38,665 bases of DNA from Aquibacillus rhizosphaerae (GCF_030282825.1 NZ_JASTZU010000019.1:1-38665), one strand, 5' to 3'. Shown: positions 26,914 through 35,501, counted from the first letter of the stretch. Notes: generated by a model from the letters alone, not told the origin. Numbers and translations are program-made.

Positions 26914-28011
26914 ATGAGACTTGTAGCTACAAAAACAATTCGAGAAGGTTCAGAACTTGCTAAAACAATCTACAATGATAATGGGCAAGCTCTAATTCAA
27001 AGAGATACTAAACTTACCAAAAGAATGCTTAAACGCCTTCAGCATTTAGGAGTTACTTATGCTTATATCAAAGACGCCTTTACTGAAGATATAATGATAA
27101 AACCTCCAATACCTGAAGAATTGAGAATCGAAGCTATACAAATGGTAAAAACATCCTTTGCTGACATTCAAAAACAAGGGACGAATAAAAACCCATACTT
27201 ATTTGAAAAAACAAGTAACAGAATGGCAGATATGGTAAGTAGTATTGTAAGTGAAGTGAAAAATCAGGATGAAGTAATATCTATCTTATCTGACATCCTT
27301 ATAAGTGATGATTATATTTTTAATCATTCCATTAATGTTACTATTTACGCTTTAGCTTTAGCGACAGAATTAAAATTACCTGCTAAAAAGATTGAACAAA
27401 TTGGTTTAGGATCCATGTTGCATGATGTTGGAAAGGTCTTTATACCTGAACCTATTTTGAATAAAAGAAATAGACTGACTAATCACGAATTTGATATTAT
27501 CAAAACACATTCAGAGGAAGGTTTTAATTTCTTAAGAAAATCCTCTGCTGTACCTTTACTTGTCGCACATTGTGCATATCAGCATCATGAACGTTTAGAT
27601 GGCTCAGGCTATCCAAGAGGGTTAATTGGAAATGAAATTCATACATTTGGTAAATTATTAGCAGTATCTGATGTATTTGATGCAGTGACAAGCAACCGTG
27701 TGTATCGAGATGCCATGTTACCACATGAAGGGTTAGAAATATTATATTCTGGAGCAGACTCATTGTTTGATCGTGAAATGGTCGAAGCCTTTCGAAAAAC
27801 AATTGCCGTCTACCCAAATGGTATTACCGTCGAGTTAAGTGATGGAAGAGTGGGTATCGTTGTAAAACAAAATAAGAATCTATTTGAACGACCGGTTATT
27901 AGAATTTTAAAAGAATTTGATGAAGATGTTGCGCCGTATGATATTGACCTTGCAGTAGTCCTTAATGTGATGATTGTGAATTGTGATTTAAGTGTTGCAG
28001 ATAAAATATAA
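26914..28011 (+). CDS. HD-GYP domain protein, probable c-di-GMP phosphodiesterase
   Basis: A 365-residue soluble protein. An N-terminal part of about 120 residues (with LIQRDTKLTKRMLKRLQHLG, the DUF3391-like lead-in seen in many HD-GYP proteins) precedes the HD-GYP domain. Metal ligands H170 and D171 are in SMLHDVGKVFIP, and the signature HHERLDGSGYPRGL (residues 224-237) gives the GYP. Such proteins hydrolyse cyclic di-GMP to GMP or pGpG, linking it to motility, biofilm or sporulation. No receiver, PAS or membrane segment is present, so the sensory input is not apparent. Start: AGTTAGGAGAAC. It is monocistronic by appearance, with a terminator 15 bases after the stop. Confidence 0.9.
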   Translation: MRLVATKTIREGSELAKTIYNDNGQALIQRDTKLTKRMLKRLQHLGVTYAYIKDAFTEDIMIKPPIPEELRIEAIQMVKTSFADIQKQGTNKNPYLFEKTSNRMADMVSSIVSEVKNQDEVISILSDILISDDYIFNHSINVTIYALALATELKLPAKKIEQIGLGSMLHDVGKVFIPEPILNKRNRLTNHEFDIIKTHSEEGFNFLRKSSAVPLLVAHCAYQHHERLDGSGYPRGLIGNEIHTFGKLLAVSDVFDAVTSNRVYRDAMLPHEGLEILYSGADSLFDREMVEAFRKTIAVYPNGITVELSDGRVGIVVKQNKNLFERPVIRILKEFDEDVAPYDIDLAVVLNVMIVNCDLSVADKI

Positions 28012-28025
28012 AAAAAAATTCTAAC

Positions 28026-28065
28026 ACCCCCTTACAAAGCATATTGTTTTTTGAGGGGGTTTTTT
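28026..28065 (+). terminator. Terminator of the HD-GYP gene, overlapping the yunB start region
   Basis: ACCCCCTTA pairs with TGAGGGGGT (one wobble) around a 17-nt loop and six T follow. The T-run ends two bases before the yunB ATG and the G-rich arm is the only ribosome-binding site available to yunB. Confidence 0.75.
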
Positions 28066-28066
28066 C

Positions 28067-28840
28067 ATGAGAAGACGACCAAAGTATAAAAAACATATTA
28101 CGCCGCCTCCGGCAAAACATATTATTATGGTCACGTTTATATTCTTCCTGATTTCAACGGTGGTAAGTATTCTAATTGTTAACGAAGGAATAAAACCAAC
28201 TCTACTAGAAATAGCTCAACAAAGAAACGAACAATACGTGAATTTAGCAATGAGTATTGCTGTTAATAAGAAGTTAAATGAAGACTTACAAGAAGAAAGT
28301 CTAATTAAATTTACTTATGGTGAAAATGGTGAAGTTGTAGGCTATGAGATAAATGCATCCGTGCAAAACCGTCTTCAACATAATATCCAAAACCGCGTTG
28401 AAAATTTCCTAAGGGAATTAGAAAAGGGAAACGTTCCTGAATCTAATGCACCATTAGATGTTAATTTGGAAGGTGAACAAGAAACAAATATTGAGAGTAT
28501 TAAGGAGAATACGAATATAGTTGAAATTCCTATGGGTCAAGTATTGGGGATTCCTTTATTAGCAAATTTAGGGCCAAAGATACCAGTTAAGTTAGAGGCT
28601 ATGGGATATGTTAATACCGAAGTCGAAACAAAAGTTACTGGTATAAAAATTAATAATGTTCATATAGAATCTGTTGTTCATATAGAGGCAGAAATTCTTA
28701 CAATTATTCCATTTGCGTCAGAACCCGCTCGAATCGAACAGGAAATTCAAATTGGTAGTGGAGGTTATCAAGGGGATGTTCCACAGTATTATAACAATAC
28801 TGGAGAAGAGAATTCAGATATATCAATCCCCTTGCAATAG
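28067..28840 (+). CDS. yunB: Sporulation protein YunB
   Basis: A 257-residue membrane-anchored sporulation protein. A basic N-terminus (MRRRPKYKKH) is followed by one membrane segment (about residues 18-40), then an extracytoplasmic domain. The segment PMGQVLGIPLLANLGPKIPVK and the later IKINNVHIESVVHIEA are characteristic of YunB. In B. subtilis the gene is controlled by SigE in the mother cell; its exact part in sporulation is not known. The ATG at 28067 has GAGGGGG seven bases before it, which is the 3' arm of the upstream terminator. A SigE promoter with proper spacing was not found. The promoter of the next transcription unit overlaps its stop codon. Confidence 0.88.
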   Translation: MRRRPKYKKHITPPPAKHIIMVTFIFFLISTVVSILIVNEGIKPTLLEIAQQRNEQYVNLAMSIAVNKKLNEDLQEESLIKFTYGENGEVVGYEINASVQNRLQHNIQNRVENFLRELEKGNVPESNAPLDVNLEGEQETNIESIKENTNIVEIPMGQVLGIPLLANLGPKIPVKLEAMGYVNTEVETKVTGIKINNVHIESVVHIEAEILTIIPFASEPARIEQEIQIGSGGYQGDVPQYYNNTGEENSDISIPLQ

Positions 28841-28860
28841 AGTACTATGCTTGGTATAAT
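28832..28860 (+). promoter_or_regulatory. Strong SigA promoter of the NhaC-family gene
   Basis: TTGCAA (28832-28837), 17-nt spacer, perfect TATAAT (28855-28860) with an extended TGG before it. The -35 overlaps the last codons of yunB. RNA would start near 28867, leaving a leader of about 530 nt before the transporter gene. Confidence 0.8.
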
Positions 28861-28886
28861 TTTTTAGGGAAAATTGAAAAGAAGCC

Positions 28887-29060
28887 TTATCCAATCGGTG
28901 CGGTAGAGGTGCATAAGAGACCAAAGTAGCCAATAGGAAAAGTAATCATTAGTGTGTCATTTGCCAAAGTCTAACAGAGTAAGTACTAAGGCTGGTATAC
29001 TTCATACTGGAGATGTGTTTACGTACTTGAAGAGCTAATGATCTTAGATGGAGGATAACA
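28887..29060 (+). promoter_or_regulatory. Lysine riboswitch (L-box)-like leader, divergent
   Basis: The region carries several L-box hallmarks in order: GGTAGAGGTGC (28902-28912), AAGTAG (28924-28929), GCCAAAG near 28973 where the consensus has GCCGAAG, GCTGG (28991-28995), and TGGAGG (29049-29054) near the 3' end. A strong promoter lies just upstream, a terminator hairpin downstream, and the gene is an NhaC-type transporter, a class known to be lysine-riboswitch controlled. Against it, the P1 pairing right beside the core is poor and the GUCA block is missing; TTATCC (28888-28893) and GGATAA (29053-29058) could replace P1. So it is either a divergent or a decaying L-box. Confidence 0.5.
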
Positions 29061-29152
29061 CGTTTTTATATATATCTGTTTAATCATTTTTGAAAAAGTT
29101 TACTTTTACTTGGGAAGCTCACTATTTTAATGGTGAGAAGATATCACCACGG

Positions 29153-29184
29153 CAGCAATAGTTATTTCTATTGTTGTTTTTTTT
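29153..29184 (+). terminator. Leader terminator upstream of the NhaC-family gene
   Basis: CAGCAATAG pairs with CTATTGTTG (one wobble) around a 6-nt loop, followed by eight T. There is no gene before it in the transcript, so it is a leader terminator, expected for riboswitch attenuation. A second small hairpin (TGGTGA with TCACCA, about 29130-29149) lies just upstream. Confidence 0.85.
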
Positions 29185-29394
29185 GTGTGTTAAAGAATTG
29201 GAGACAACAAGTATCTGTATATCGTTAGCTTTACCCTTTATAACTGTCTTACTGTTACTAAGAAATCATGTATTACAAGCATAACCAGAGTCTAGGCACT
29301 AATAGGCATACTGTGATGAATTATAACAAATGTGCACATGATAGGTATATAAATGTATCTTTTCAATTTTTATCAATAATATGGAGGTTTACGA

Positions 29395-31023
29395 ATGATA
29401 AGTTCTTTCTTTTCATTTAATGATGGGTTTACTTTAATGATGGGAGTTAATAACCCAATAAACAATATCTTTTTAGACGTAGAAGGTAAAGCAATCTCAT
29501 TACTTCCTGCGATACTAATGCTCGTTCTTGTTTTACTTACAAGGAAAGTACTATTATCACTTGGAATTGGTGTATTAATCGGTGCCATTTTGCTTCATGG
29601 ATTCAATTTCATTTTGGCTATTAATGAAATAATAACTGTCTTTGTCCATATCTTTATAAGTGGTGATGGATTAAATTTAGGCAATCTATATTTATTTGCT
29701 TTTTTGTTATTGCTTGGGATAACAACAGCATTTATGACAGCATCTGGGGGAAGTAGAGCTTTCGGAGAATGGGCAATAAATAAAGTGAAAACGCGAAGAG
29801 GAGCTCAGTTATTACCAGCCTTCCTAGGTTTAATCATATTTATTGATGATTATTTTAATAGTCTTGCTGTTGGGCAAGTAGCTCGCCCTGTAACTGATCG
29901 TCAACAAGTTTCACGAGCTAAATTAGCATATTTTATTGATTCCACGTCTGCACCAATTACAGTAATTTCTCCAATATCAAGTTGGGGTGCTTACATAATT
30001 GGAACAATTGGAGGAATTCTTGCTACAAATAATGTCGTTGAGTTTCAACCTTTAGAAGCTTTCGTAAAGATGATTCCATTAAACTTGTATGCTTTTGCCG
30101 CAATAGTATTAGTTTTTTTAGTTGCCATATTTGATTTAAATATTGGTCCTATGAGAAAACACGAAGATAAAGCAAAAGTTACTGGGGAATTATTTGATAA
30201 AGTAAAAGGGAATATACCTGGAGATTTAAAAGATGCTCTTCATTCACATAGAAAGGGTAAAATATATCACTTAGTCATTCCAATAGGAACACTTATAACT
30301 GGAACAGTATTGGCTATGATATTCACAGGCCTAATAAATGCAGGAGGACAGTCAAACATCCTTGCTATATTTGAGAATACAGATGTAAACTTATCTTTAT
30401 TTCTGGGAGGTTTATCTGCTGTTCTAGTAGCATTCCTTTTACACGGTATACAGTCGCAGCCTAAAGCGCCATCTGTTGCAATTTTCTCTGAAGGTATAAA
30501 AGCGATGATGCCTGCAATTTATATTTTAATTTTAGCCTGGATGATTGGTTCAATCATTGAAAGTCTGGGAACAGGTCTTTATTTAGCAGACCTTTTTGAA
30601 CGAGCAGACATTGATCCAGCATTTATCCCATGTATATTGTTTCTTGTTGCAAGCTTCATGGCTTTATCTACTGGAACTTCTTGGGGCACTTTTGGAATTA
30701 TGTTGCCAATTGCCGGTGAAATTGCTGCAGTAACTGATATCAACCTACTGTTACCTGCATTAGCTGCAGTACTTGCGGGGTCAGTTTTTGGTGATCATTG
30801 TTCTCCTATATCTGATACATCTATTTTGTCATCGACTGGAGCAGGAGCAAATCACATTGATCATGTTATTACACAACTTCCATATGCGTTAATTAGTGCT
30901 TTTGTATCCGCAATTGGATACTTACTCCTAGGTATTACAGGAATGGTTGTTTTATCGTTATTCATCACAATCGCAATCGTGTTAATGGTTGGATTGACAC
31001 TTAAATCAATAAGTAAGACTTAG
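29395..31023 (+). CDS. NhaC-family transporter, Na+/H+ antiporter-like, possibly for lysine
   Basis: A 542-residue membrane protein with about twelve hydrophobic segments. NhaC-family landmarks are FIDDYFNSLAVGQVARPVTD (about residues 145-164), ISPISSWGAYIIGT, ALSTGTSWGTFGIMLP and GSVFGDHCSPISDTSILSS. The family exchanges Na+ for H+ or amino-acid-like solutes. The possible lysine riboswitch in the leader would fit a lysine importer of the kind called LysW in comparative work; without it, a Na+/H+ antiporter or dicarboxylate exchanger would be the default. The start ATG has TGGAGGTTT before it. The gene has its own promoter and terminator. Transporter family is sure, substrate is not. Confidence 0.9.
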   Translation: MISSFFSFNDGFTLMMGVNNPINNIFLDVEGKAISLLPAILMLVLVLLTRKVLLSLGIGVLIGAILLHGFNFILAINEIITVFVHIFISGDGLNLGNLYLFAFLLLLGITTAFMTASGGSRAFGEWAINKVKTRRGAQLLPAFLGLIIFIDDYFNSLAVGQVARPVTDRQQVSRAKLAYFIDSTSAPITVISPISSWGAYIIGTIGGILATNNVVEFQPLEAFVKMIPLNLYAFAAIVLVFLVAIFDLNIGPMRKHEDKAKVTGELFDKVKGNIPGDLKDALHSHRKGKIYHLVIPIGTLITGTVLAMIFTGLINAGGQSNILAIFENTDVNLSLFLGGLSAVLVAFLLHGIQSQPKAPSVAIFSEGIKAMMPAIYILILAWMIGSIIESLGTGLYLADLFERADIDPAFIPCILFLVASFMALSTGTSWGTFGIMLPIAGEIAAVTDINLLLPALAAVLAGSVFGDHCSPISDTSILSSTGAGANHIDHVITQLPYALISAFVSAIGYLLLGITGMVVLSLFITIAIVLMVGLTLKSISKT

Positions 31024-31032
31024 GATTATTAA

Positions 31033-31066
31033 AAACTCCTTCAAAATTTGAAGGAGTTATCATTTT
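31033..31066 (+). terminator. Intrinsic terminator of the NhaC-family gene
   Basis: AACTCCTTCAAA pairs with TTTGAAGGAGTT with a T-rich tail (ATCATTTT). Confidence 0.8.
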
Positions 31067-31132
31067 ATTGTTATAAAATCTAACAAATTAGTTGATTTTT
31101 CGACATATTTGTTATAATTCCTTATTCTTCCT

Positions 31133-31161
31133 TTGACATGGGTTAGTCGTCTAGCTATAAT
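31133..31161 (+). promoter_or_regulatory. Consensus SigA promoter of the NSS transporter operon
   Basis: Perfect TTGACA (31133-31138), 17-nt spacer, perfect TATAAT (31156-31161). The operon should be strongly transcribed during growth. The leader is about 90 nt. Confidence 0.92.
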
Positions 31162-31256
31162 CTAAAATATCAGAAAAAAATAAAGATTTGAAACATTCCT
31201 AATTGAAGTTATGAATAGGGTTTAATACACGTTTCAAATTTGAGAGGAGAGGTAAA

Positions 31257-32744
31257 ATGGAAAACCGTTCACAATGGGGAACACGTCTTGGTTTCCTTTT
31301 AGCAGCAATGGGGTCTGCAATTGGTTTAGGAAACATTTGGCGATTTCCAGCAACAGCGTATGAAAATGGAGGTGGCGCTTTTTTCTTACCATACTTGTTC
31401 GCACTACTAACCGCAGGTATTCCGTTATTGATCATGGAGTATACAATTGGTCATAAGTATCGTGGATCTGCTCCAAGATCATATAGCAAGGTTAGTAAAG
31501 GAATGGAATGGATTGGTTGGTGGCAAGTTGCTATATCATTTATTATTTCTACTTATTATCCGATTATAATCGCTTGGGCAATTATGTATTCTTATTTTTC
31601 ATTCGGAACGCAGTGGGGAGATGACGCAACTAGCTTTTTTGTAGGGGACTATCTACAATTAGCAGAAACTCCTGGTACATTTGGTGACATGGTTCCAAAA
31701 GTACTTTTCCCGTTATTAGCTGTTTGGGCAATGGTGTTCTTTTTTCTTGGACGTGGGGTTAAAAGAGGAATTGAGGTTGCCAATAAGATTTTTATTCCAG
31801 CACTTGTTGTTATTTTCATCATTATAGTAATTCGTGCGGTTACATTACCAGGAGCATTAGAAGGGTTAAATACTTTTTTTGAACCAGATTGGTCTCGTAT
31901 CATGGATGGTTCGGTATGGGTGGCTGCATATGGTCAAATTTTCTTTAGTTTATCGATTGCATTTGCCATTATGATTACTTATTCATCATACTTACCAAAA
32001 AAATCTGATATTACAAATAATGCATTTATTACTGGTTTTGCAAATTCATCTTTTGAGTTATTAGCAGGTATCGGTGTATTCGCTGCAATTGGTTTTATGG
32101 CATCGCAGACAGATCAAGCAGTTTCAGAAGTAGTAGATGATGGTGTAGGGCTTGCGTTTATGGTATTTCCTGAAATCATTAGTCAAATGCCTGCATCTGG
32201 GTTATTTGGATTCCTATTCTTTGCTTCACTAGTGTTAGCTGGGTTGTCATCAATGATTTCTATTTCGGAAACATATATAGCAGGACTTCAGGAGAAGTTT
32301 AATATTTCTCGTGGTAAAGCAGTTGCTATTGGTGGAGGCTTAGCTGCAATTGTATCGCTATTCTTTGCGAATCAGGGCGGTCTTTATTTATTAGACACTG
32401 TCGATTATTTTATTAACAATTATGGTGTTGCATTAGCCGGTCTATTTGAGGTAGTAGCTATAGCTTGGTTTGCTAAATCATTAAAAGATTTACAGGCTCA
32501 TGCTGACAGTGTATCTGATATTAAGCTAGGATTATGGTGGAGAGTTTGTCTCGGTTTTATAACGCCTGTAGTTTTAGGGTATATGATGTTACAAAACTTG
32601 AAAACAGAAGTATCAAGGTATTATGAAGATTATCCGTATGAATTCTTGTTTAATTACGGATGGGTTGTTGCGATTGGAGCTATGTTCGCAGGAGCTCTTA
32701 TTACAATTAAAAAGTGGCCAAAAAATACTAATGAGTCTGAATAA
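31257..32744 (+). CDS. Neurotransmitter:sodium symporter (NSS) family transporter
   Basis: A 495-residue member of the NSS/SNF family, Na+-coupled importers of amino acids. About eleven or twelve membrane segments are present. The N-terminal SQWGTRLGFLLAAMGSAIGLGNIWRFP and YENGGGAFFLPYL are the family's first two helices, including the unwound Na+- and substrate-binding region. The presence of a MetS-like small subunit directly downstream suggests a methionine/alanine importer of the MetP type (not the ABC permease of the same name). Start: AGAGGAGAGGTAA upstream. Strong promoter, no visible operator. Confidence 0.93.
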   Translation: MENRSQWGTRLGFLLAAMGSAIGLGNIWRFPATAYENGGGAFFLPYLFALLTAGIPLLIMEYTIGHKYRGSAPRSYSKVSKGMEWIGWWQVAISFIISTYYPIIIAWAIMYSYFSFGTQWGDDATSFFVGDYLQLAETPGTFGDMVPKVLFPLLAVWAMVFFFLGRGVKRGIEVANKIFIPALVVIFIIIVIRAVTLPGALEGLNTFFEPDWSRIMDGSVWVAAYGQIFFSLSIAFAIMITYSSYLPKKSDITNNAFITGFANSSFELLAGIGVFAAIGFMASQTDQAVSEVVDDGVGLAFMVFPEIISQMPASGLFGFLFFASLVLAGLSSMISISETYIAGLQEKFNISRGKAVAIGGGLAAIVSLFFANQGGLYLLDTVDYFINNYGVALAGLFEVVAIAWFAKSLKDLQAHADSVSDIKLGLWWRVCLGFITPVVLGYMMLQNLKTEVSRYYEDYPYEFLFNYGWVVAIGAMFAGALITIKKWPKNTNESE

Positions 32745-32771
32745 ATCCAAAGATAAGGAGGTGGCGCAATA

Positions 32772-32873
32772 ATGTTATCAGGTGGCGCTATTACTATGGG
32801 TATTATTGGAATCGTAATTATATGGGGAGGATTAATTGCCAGTATTACTTACGCAGTTAAAGCTTCTAAGTAA
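32772..32873 (+). CDS. MetS-like small subunit of the NSS transporter
   Basis: A 33-residue protein with one membrane helix (IIGIVIIWGGLIASITYAV) between a short N-terminus MLSGGAITMG and a basic tail KASK. It resembles the MetS small subunits encoded behind NSS symporters, where in Corynebacterium the small protein is required for methionine and alanine uptake. AAGGAGGTG, a near-perfect ribosome-binding site, lies eight bases before the ATG. It is 27 bases after the transporter stop and just before the operon's terminator. Too short for ordinary gene finding, but start, helix and position are convincing. Confidence 0.88.
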   Translation: MLSGGAITMGIIGIVIIWGGLIASITYAVKASK

Positions 32874-32882
32874 AATTAATCA

Positions 32883-32937
32883 AAAAAGCACACAAAAAAC
32901 CCTTACCGCGCTGGTAAGGGTTTTTTGTGTGCTTTTT
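32883..32937. terminator. Strong bidirectional terminator (NSS operon / lytH)
   Basis: A perfect 25-bp stem (32883-32907 with 32913-32937) closes a 5-nt loop GCGCT and carries T-runs on both strands. It separates the NSS operon from the convergent lytH gene. Confidence 0.95.
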
Positions 32938-32997
32938 CACCTGTATATTTCATTAAGCTACATTCGGATGCAGCATTACTCAAGAATATCATTTGTT

Positions 32998-33975
32998 CTA
33001 ACGATTCCTAGCTTGATTTTCCCATTTTCTTAAATATGGGTACGGGTCAAATGACCATTCGCTATAACCATCATCTTTATACATGCCGTAATGGAGGTGT
33101 GGCGGGAATTTACCAGATGTCCCAGGAGGACCATATCCGGTAGATCCAACTGAACCAACAACATCGCCAGGCTCTACAATATCTCCAACTTCAATCCCTT
33201 CTTGATATCCATTCATATGGGCATAATAATGATACCTATTATAAATATCTCTAATACCGATACGCCAACCACCATATCTATTCCACCCTTTAAGTTCAAC
33301 AACACCATAGGTGGTGGATTTTACTGGTACTCCATAGTTTGCGAAGATGTCTGTTCCTTCATGAATTCTTCTACCACCAAAACCTCTCGCATCGCCCCAA
33401 GTATTTTTGTAGGAGTAATTATGTTGTAATGGAATTGGAAAATCATTTGCCTCTAATGTTATTGTATCAAATTTATGAAATACTTTAGCAATATTCATAA
33501 TCGTTTGCACATTAAGGTCTCTTTGATAGTAATTCCATAAAGCAATTTTCACATCTTTCTTAGTATTACCAAATTTTTCAATGAAATGCGCCATAGAATA
33601 TAAAATATCTTCATCATTTGTAGGATCAGCTAGGTTGTCTCCATCACCATCTTGACCGAAGCCACTAAATAGTGAAATCCAAACAATCGAATTATTATGG
33701 ATAGAGTTTCCTATTCCATACCATTTTTCATCAGGAATCTTGATAGAAATTAGTTGTTCTGAAGCAGTCTCCTTTTGTGTGTTTTTTTCAAATTGGTCAA
33801 TTGCAGCTAAGTAATACCATGGAATATGTGTGATAGCTTCCGTCTTTTTATATAAAGCCATCTTTTGTACATCTTCTTTGTCTTCTGTATTATCTTCAGC
33901 AAATATAAACTGAGGTAATAAATGGAAGCATAGAACAAATGTAATAAGAGAAGTACGAATAAGCTTAAAATTCAT
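32998..33975 (-). CDS. lytH: M23 peptidase LytH (YunA), sporulation cell-wall hydrolase
   Basis: A 325-residue secreted zinc endopeptidase. A signal peptide (MNFKLIRTSLITFVLCFHLLPQFIFA) is followed by a helical lysozyme-like linker (HIPWYYLAAIDQFEKN) and then the M23 domain in the last third. Zinc ligands are in RRIHEGTDIF and PHLHYGM, with YYAHMNG between. In B. subtilis LytH cuts L-Ala-D-Glu bonds in spore cortex peptides late in sporulation under SigK. I choose the ATG at 33975 behind GGGAGGTG; a longer frame starts upstream but lacks such a site and would bury the signal peptide. Length (325) equals that of B. subtilis LytH within one residue. A terminator separates it from the upstream lipoprotein gene. 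Confidence 0.92.
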   Translation of the reverse strand: MNFKLIRTSLITFVLCFHLLPQFIFAEDNTEDKEDVQKMALYKKTEAITHIPWYYLAAIDQFEKNTQKETASEQLISIKIPDEKWYGIGNSIHNNSIVWISLFSGFGQDGDGDNLADPTNDEDILYSMAHFIEKFGNTKKDVKIALWNYYQRDLNVQTIMNIAKVFHKFDTITLEANDFPIPLQHNYSYKNTWGDARGFGGRRIHEGTDIFANYGVPVKSTTYGVVELKGWNRYGGWRIGIRDIYNRYHYYAHMNGYQEGIEVGDIVEPGDVVGSVGSTGYGPPGTSGKFPPHLHYGMYKDDGYSEWSFDPYPYLRKWENQARNR

Positions 33976-34040
33976 GTATTCACCTCCCGATAATGTTTGT
34001 CTATTAATTAGTGTGTACAAATTTTTGATAATGATAAATG

Positions 34041-34070
34041 GAAAAAGCACCCTACCCATGTTGGGTAGGG
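34041..34070 (-). terminator. Intrinsic terminator of the YhcN/YlaJ-family gene
   Basis: CCCTACCCA pairs with TGGGTAGGG around a 3-nt loop, and on the minus strand GCTTTTTCC follows. It lies ten bases after the lipoprotein gene. Confidence 0.85.
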
Positions 34071-34079
34071 CATCTAAAA

Positions 34080-34679
34080 CTATTGCATATCATCATCCAT
34101 ATCATCATCCAAGTCGACACCTTGAGGGGTGTTTTCCATCTCTTTAATGATACTTTCTAGAGTATTTTCATAATCATCTTCTAATGTGGTTGAATTTTTT
34201 AAGCTTTGAATATCTCTGAAAGATACTGGTTGATCTGATACATACACATCGAAGAAACGTGGTAAAATCGATAACCCTGTTTTTTTAACAATGGTCGCAG
34301 CTAGTTCCCTATCCATGTCTTCAGGTTTTTCATACGCGATCAAAACTTCTTCATCTGTAACGAGCGTTGCTACATCTTCAAATTCGTCATTACGTAAGAC
34401 TAATCTAGTTATCGTGTCTGCCATGCGATTACGGTCAATTGTAATAAAATGGTCTGATTCTATGTCCTCTTCAAATTCATCACCTGTATAGTGTACATAA
34501 CCAAGTTGTGATGACAGTTCATCATCTTGGTTACCAGGAGCATCAAATTGATCGAACTCATTATTATTACCATCAATAGATCTGTCTAAAATATCGCTCG
34601 CTTCATCATTAGATGTACAGCCAGTCATCAATAAAACAACTGTTAATAAAGATGAATAAACCATTTTTCTTATGATCAT
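34080..34679 (-). CDS. YhcN/YlaJ-family sporulation lipoprotein
   Basis: A 199-residue lipoprotein with signal peptide ending in LLMTGC (about residue 21). The mature part has an acidic spacer, then the YhcN/YlaJ domain: RNRMADTITRLVLRNDEFEDVATLVTDEEVLIAY followed by ELAATIVKKTGLSILPRFFDVYVSD. The C-terminus is a very acidic tail (DLDDDMDDDM). Family members are spore inner-membrane proteins made under SigG and affecting spore outgrowth. The start is supported by TCAGGAGGATT. The gene neighbours lytH, another late sporulation gene. Exact role unknown. Confidence 0.87.
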   Translation of the reverse strand: MIIRKMVYSSLLTVVLLMTGCTSNDEASDILDRSIDGNNNEFDQFDAPGNQDDELSSQLGYVHYTGDEFEEDIESDHFITIDRNRMADTITRLVLRNDEFEDVATLVTDEEVLIAYEKPEDMDRELAATIVKKTGLSILPRFFDVYVSDQPVSFRDIQSLKNSTTLEDDYENTLESIIKEMENTPQGVDLDDDMDDDMQ

Positions 34680-34822
34680 TTATAATCCTCCTGATCAAAT
34701 ATAATTCTCCCCATTCGTTAGTGTAGGTTTATTTATTTAAACCATGCGAGATAATTTTAACCATTCTTTATAATCTTTAAGAAAAATGGTAAACTATATA
34801 CAGTTTAAGGAGTGGATAGAGT

Positions 34823-35098
34823 ATGGTTGAATTACAGGGTAGTAATTATGAAATTATTGTGAATCACAAAGATGGCTTTGATAAAGAGAAAATTGATGAA
34901 CGTTATAGCGATATTTTAAATAAATATGATTTTATTGTTGGTGACTGGGGTTATGATCAATTGCGCTTAAAAGGTTTTTACGATGATCAGAATCCAAAAG
35001 CTTCTTTTGACAGTAAAATTAGCACATTAGATGATTATTTATACGAATACTGTAATTTTGGATGCGCATATTTTGTGATTAAGCGTATGGATAAATAA
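34823..35098 (+). CDS. yutD: YutD family protein
   Basis: A 91-residue protein of the YutD/DUF1027 family. The conserved central part KYDFIVGDWGYDQLRLKGFYDD and the end LDDYLYEYCNFGCAYFVIKRM match the family over its whole length. No role is established, although it is widely conserved in Firmicutes. The start is set by TAAGGAGTGG. It stands before yutE as in the B. subtilis yut region. A hairpin follows the stop closely, so it is probably a single-gene transcript. Confidence 0.92.
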   Translation: MVELQGSNYEIIVNHKDGFDKEKIDERYSDILNKYDFIVGDWGYDQLRLKGFYDDQNPKASFDSKISTLDDYLYEYCNFGCAYFVIKRMDK

Positions 35099-35100
35099 GG

Positions 35101-35124
35101 AAGTTACCCTACAGGGTAGCTTTC
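35101..35124 (+). terminator. Terminator-like hairpin after yutD
   Basis: AAGTTACCCT pairs with AGGGTAGCTT (one wobble), followed by a short T-rich stretch (TTCT). Confidence 0.6.
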
Positions 35125-35125
35125 T

Positions 35126-35501
35126 ACTCGTTTAACTATTGTTTTCCTCTTTCAGCTTATTATGTCTCCAAAATGTGATGAGCCCATTTATGGGATAAGT
35201 AGGTGATGTTCAGTGATAGTTTTGTTTCACTAACGGTACTCTTGTCTTAAAGTTTGTAATTATAATGAATTACGCATTTCTCAAATCTTCAACATTTGAA
35301 AAATCTGAGTGTTTTTTACATCTTTTCTCAAATAACAACAACTTCTTCTTCTACACATAGACATCAATTATACAAATATGATTATAATCAAATCAAAGAA
35401 TGGATACAGTAATTATCATTTAAATAGTAATTACTTACTTAAGTATGTTTATTTTATGTGATATGATAAAAGCAACAGTTAAGAATCAGGAGGCATTGCC
35501 C
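35126..35501. other. 376-bp intergenic stretch before yutE
   Basis: No gene is seen. It contains a 12-bp perfect palindrome TGATTATAATCA (35379-35390) that shares a 14-nt core with 14006-14019, and an inverted repeat TCAAAT/ATTTGA near 35280-35300. An open frame with ATG at 35445 runs into yutE but the proper start of that gene is the GTG at 35502. Confidence 0.4.

Noticed and set aside
35445-35501. Upstream ATG start for yutE
   Set aside because: The ribosome-binding site CAGGAGG is placed for the GTG at 35502, and the extra 19 residues are not part of the family.
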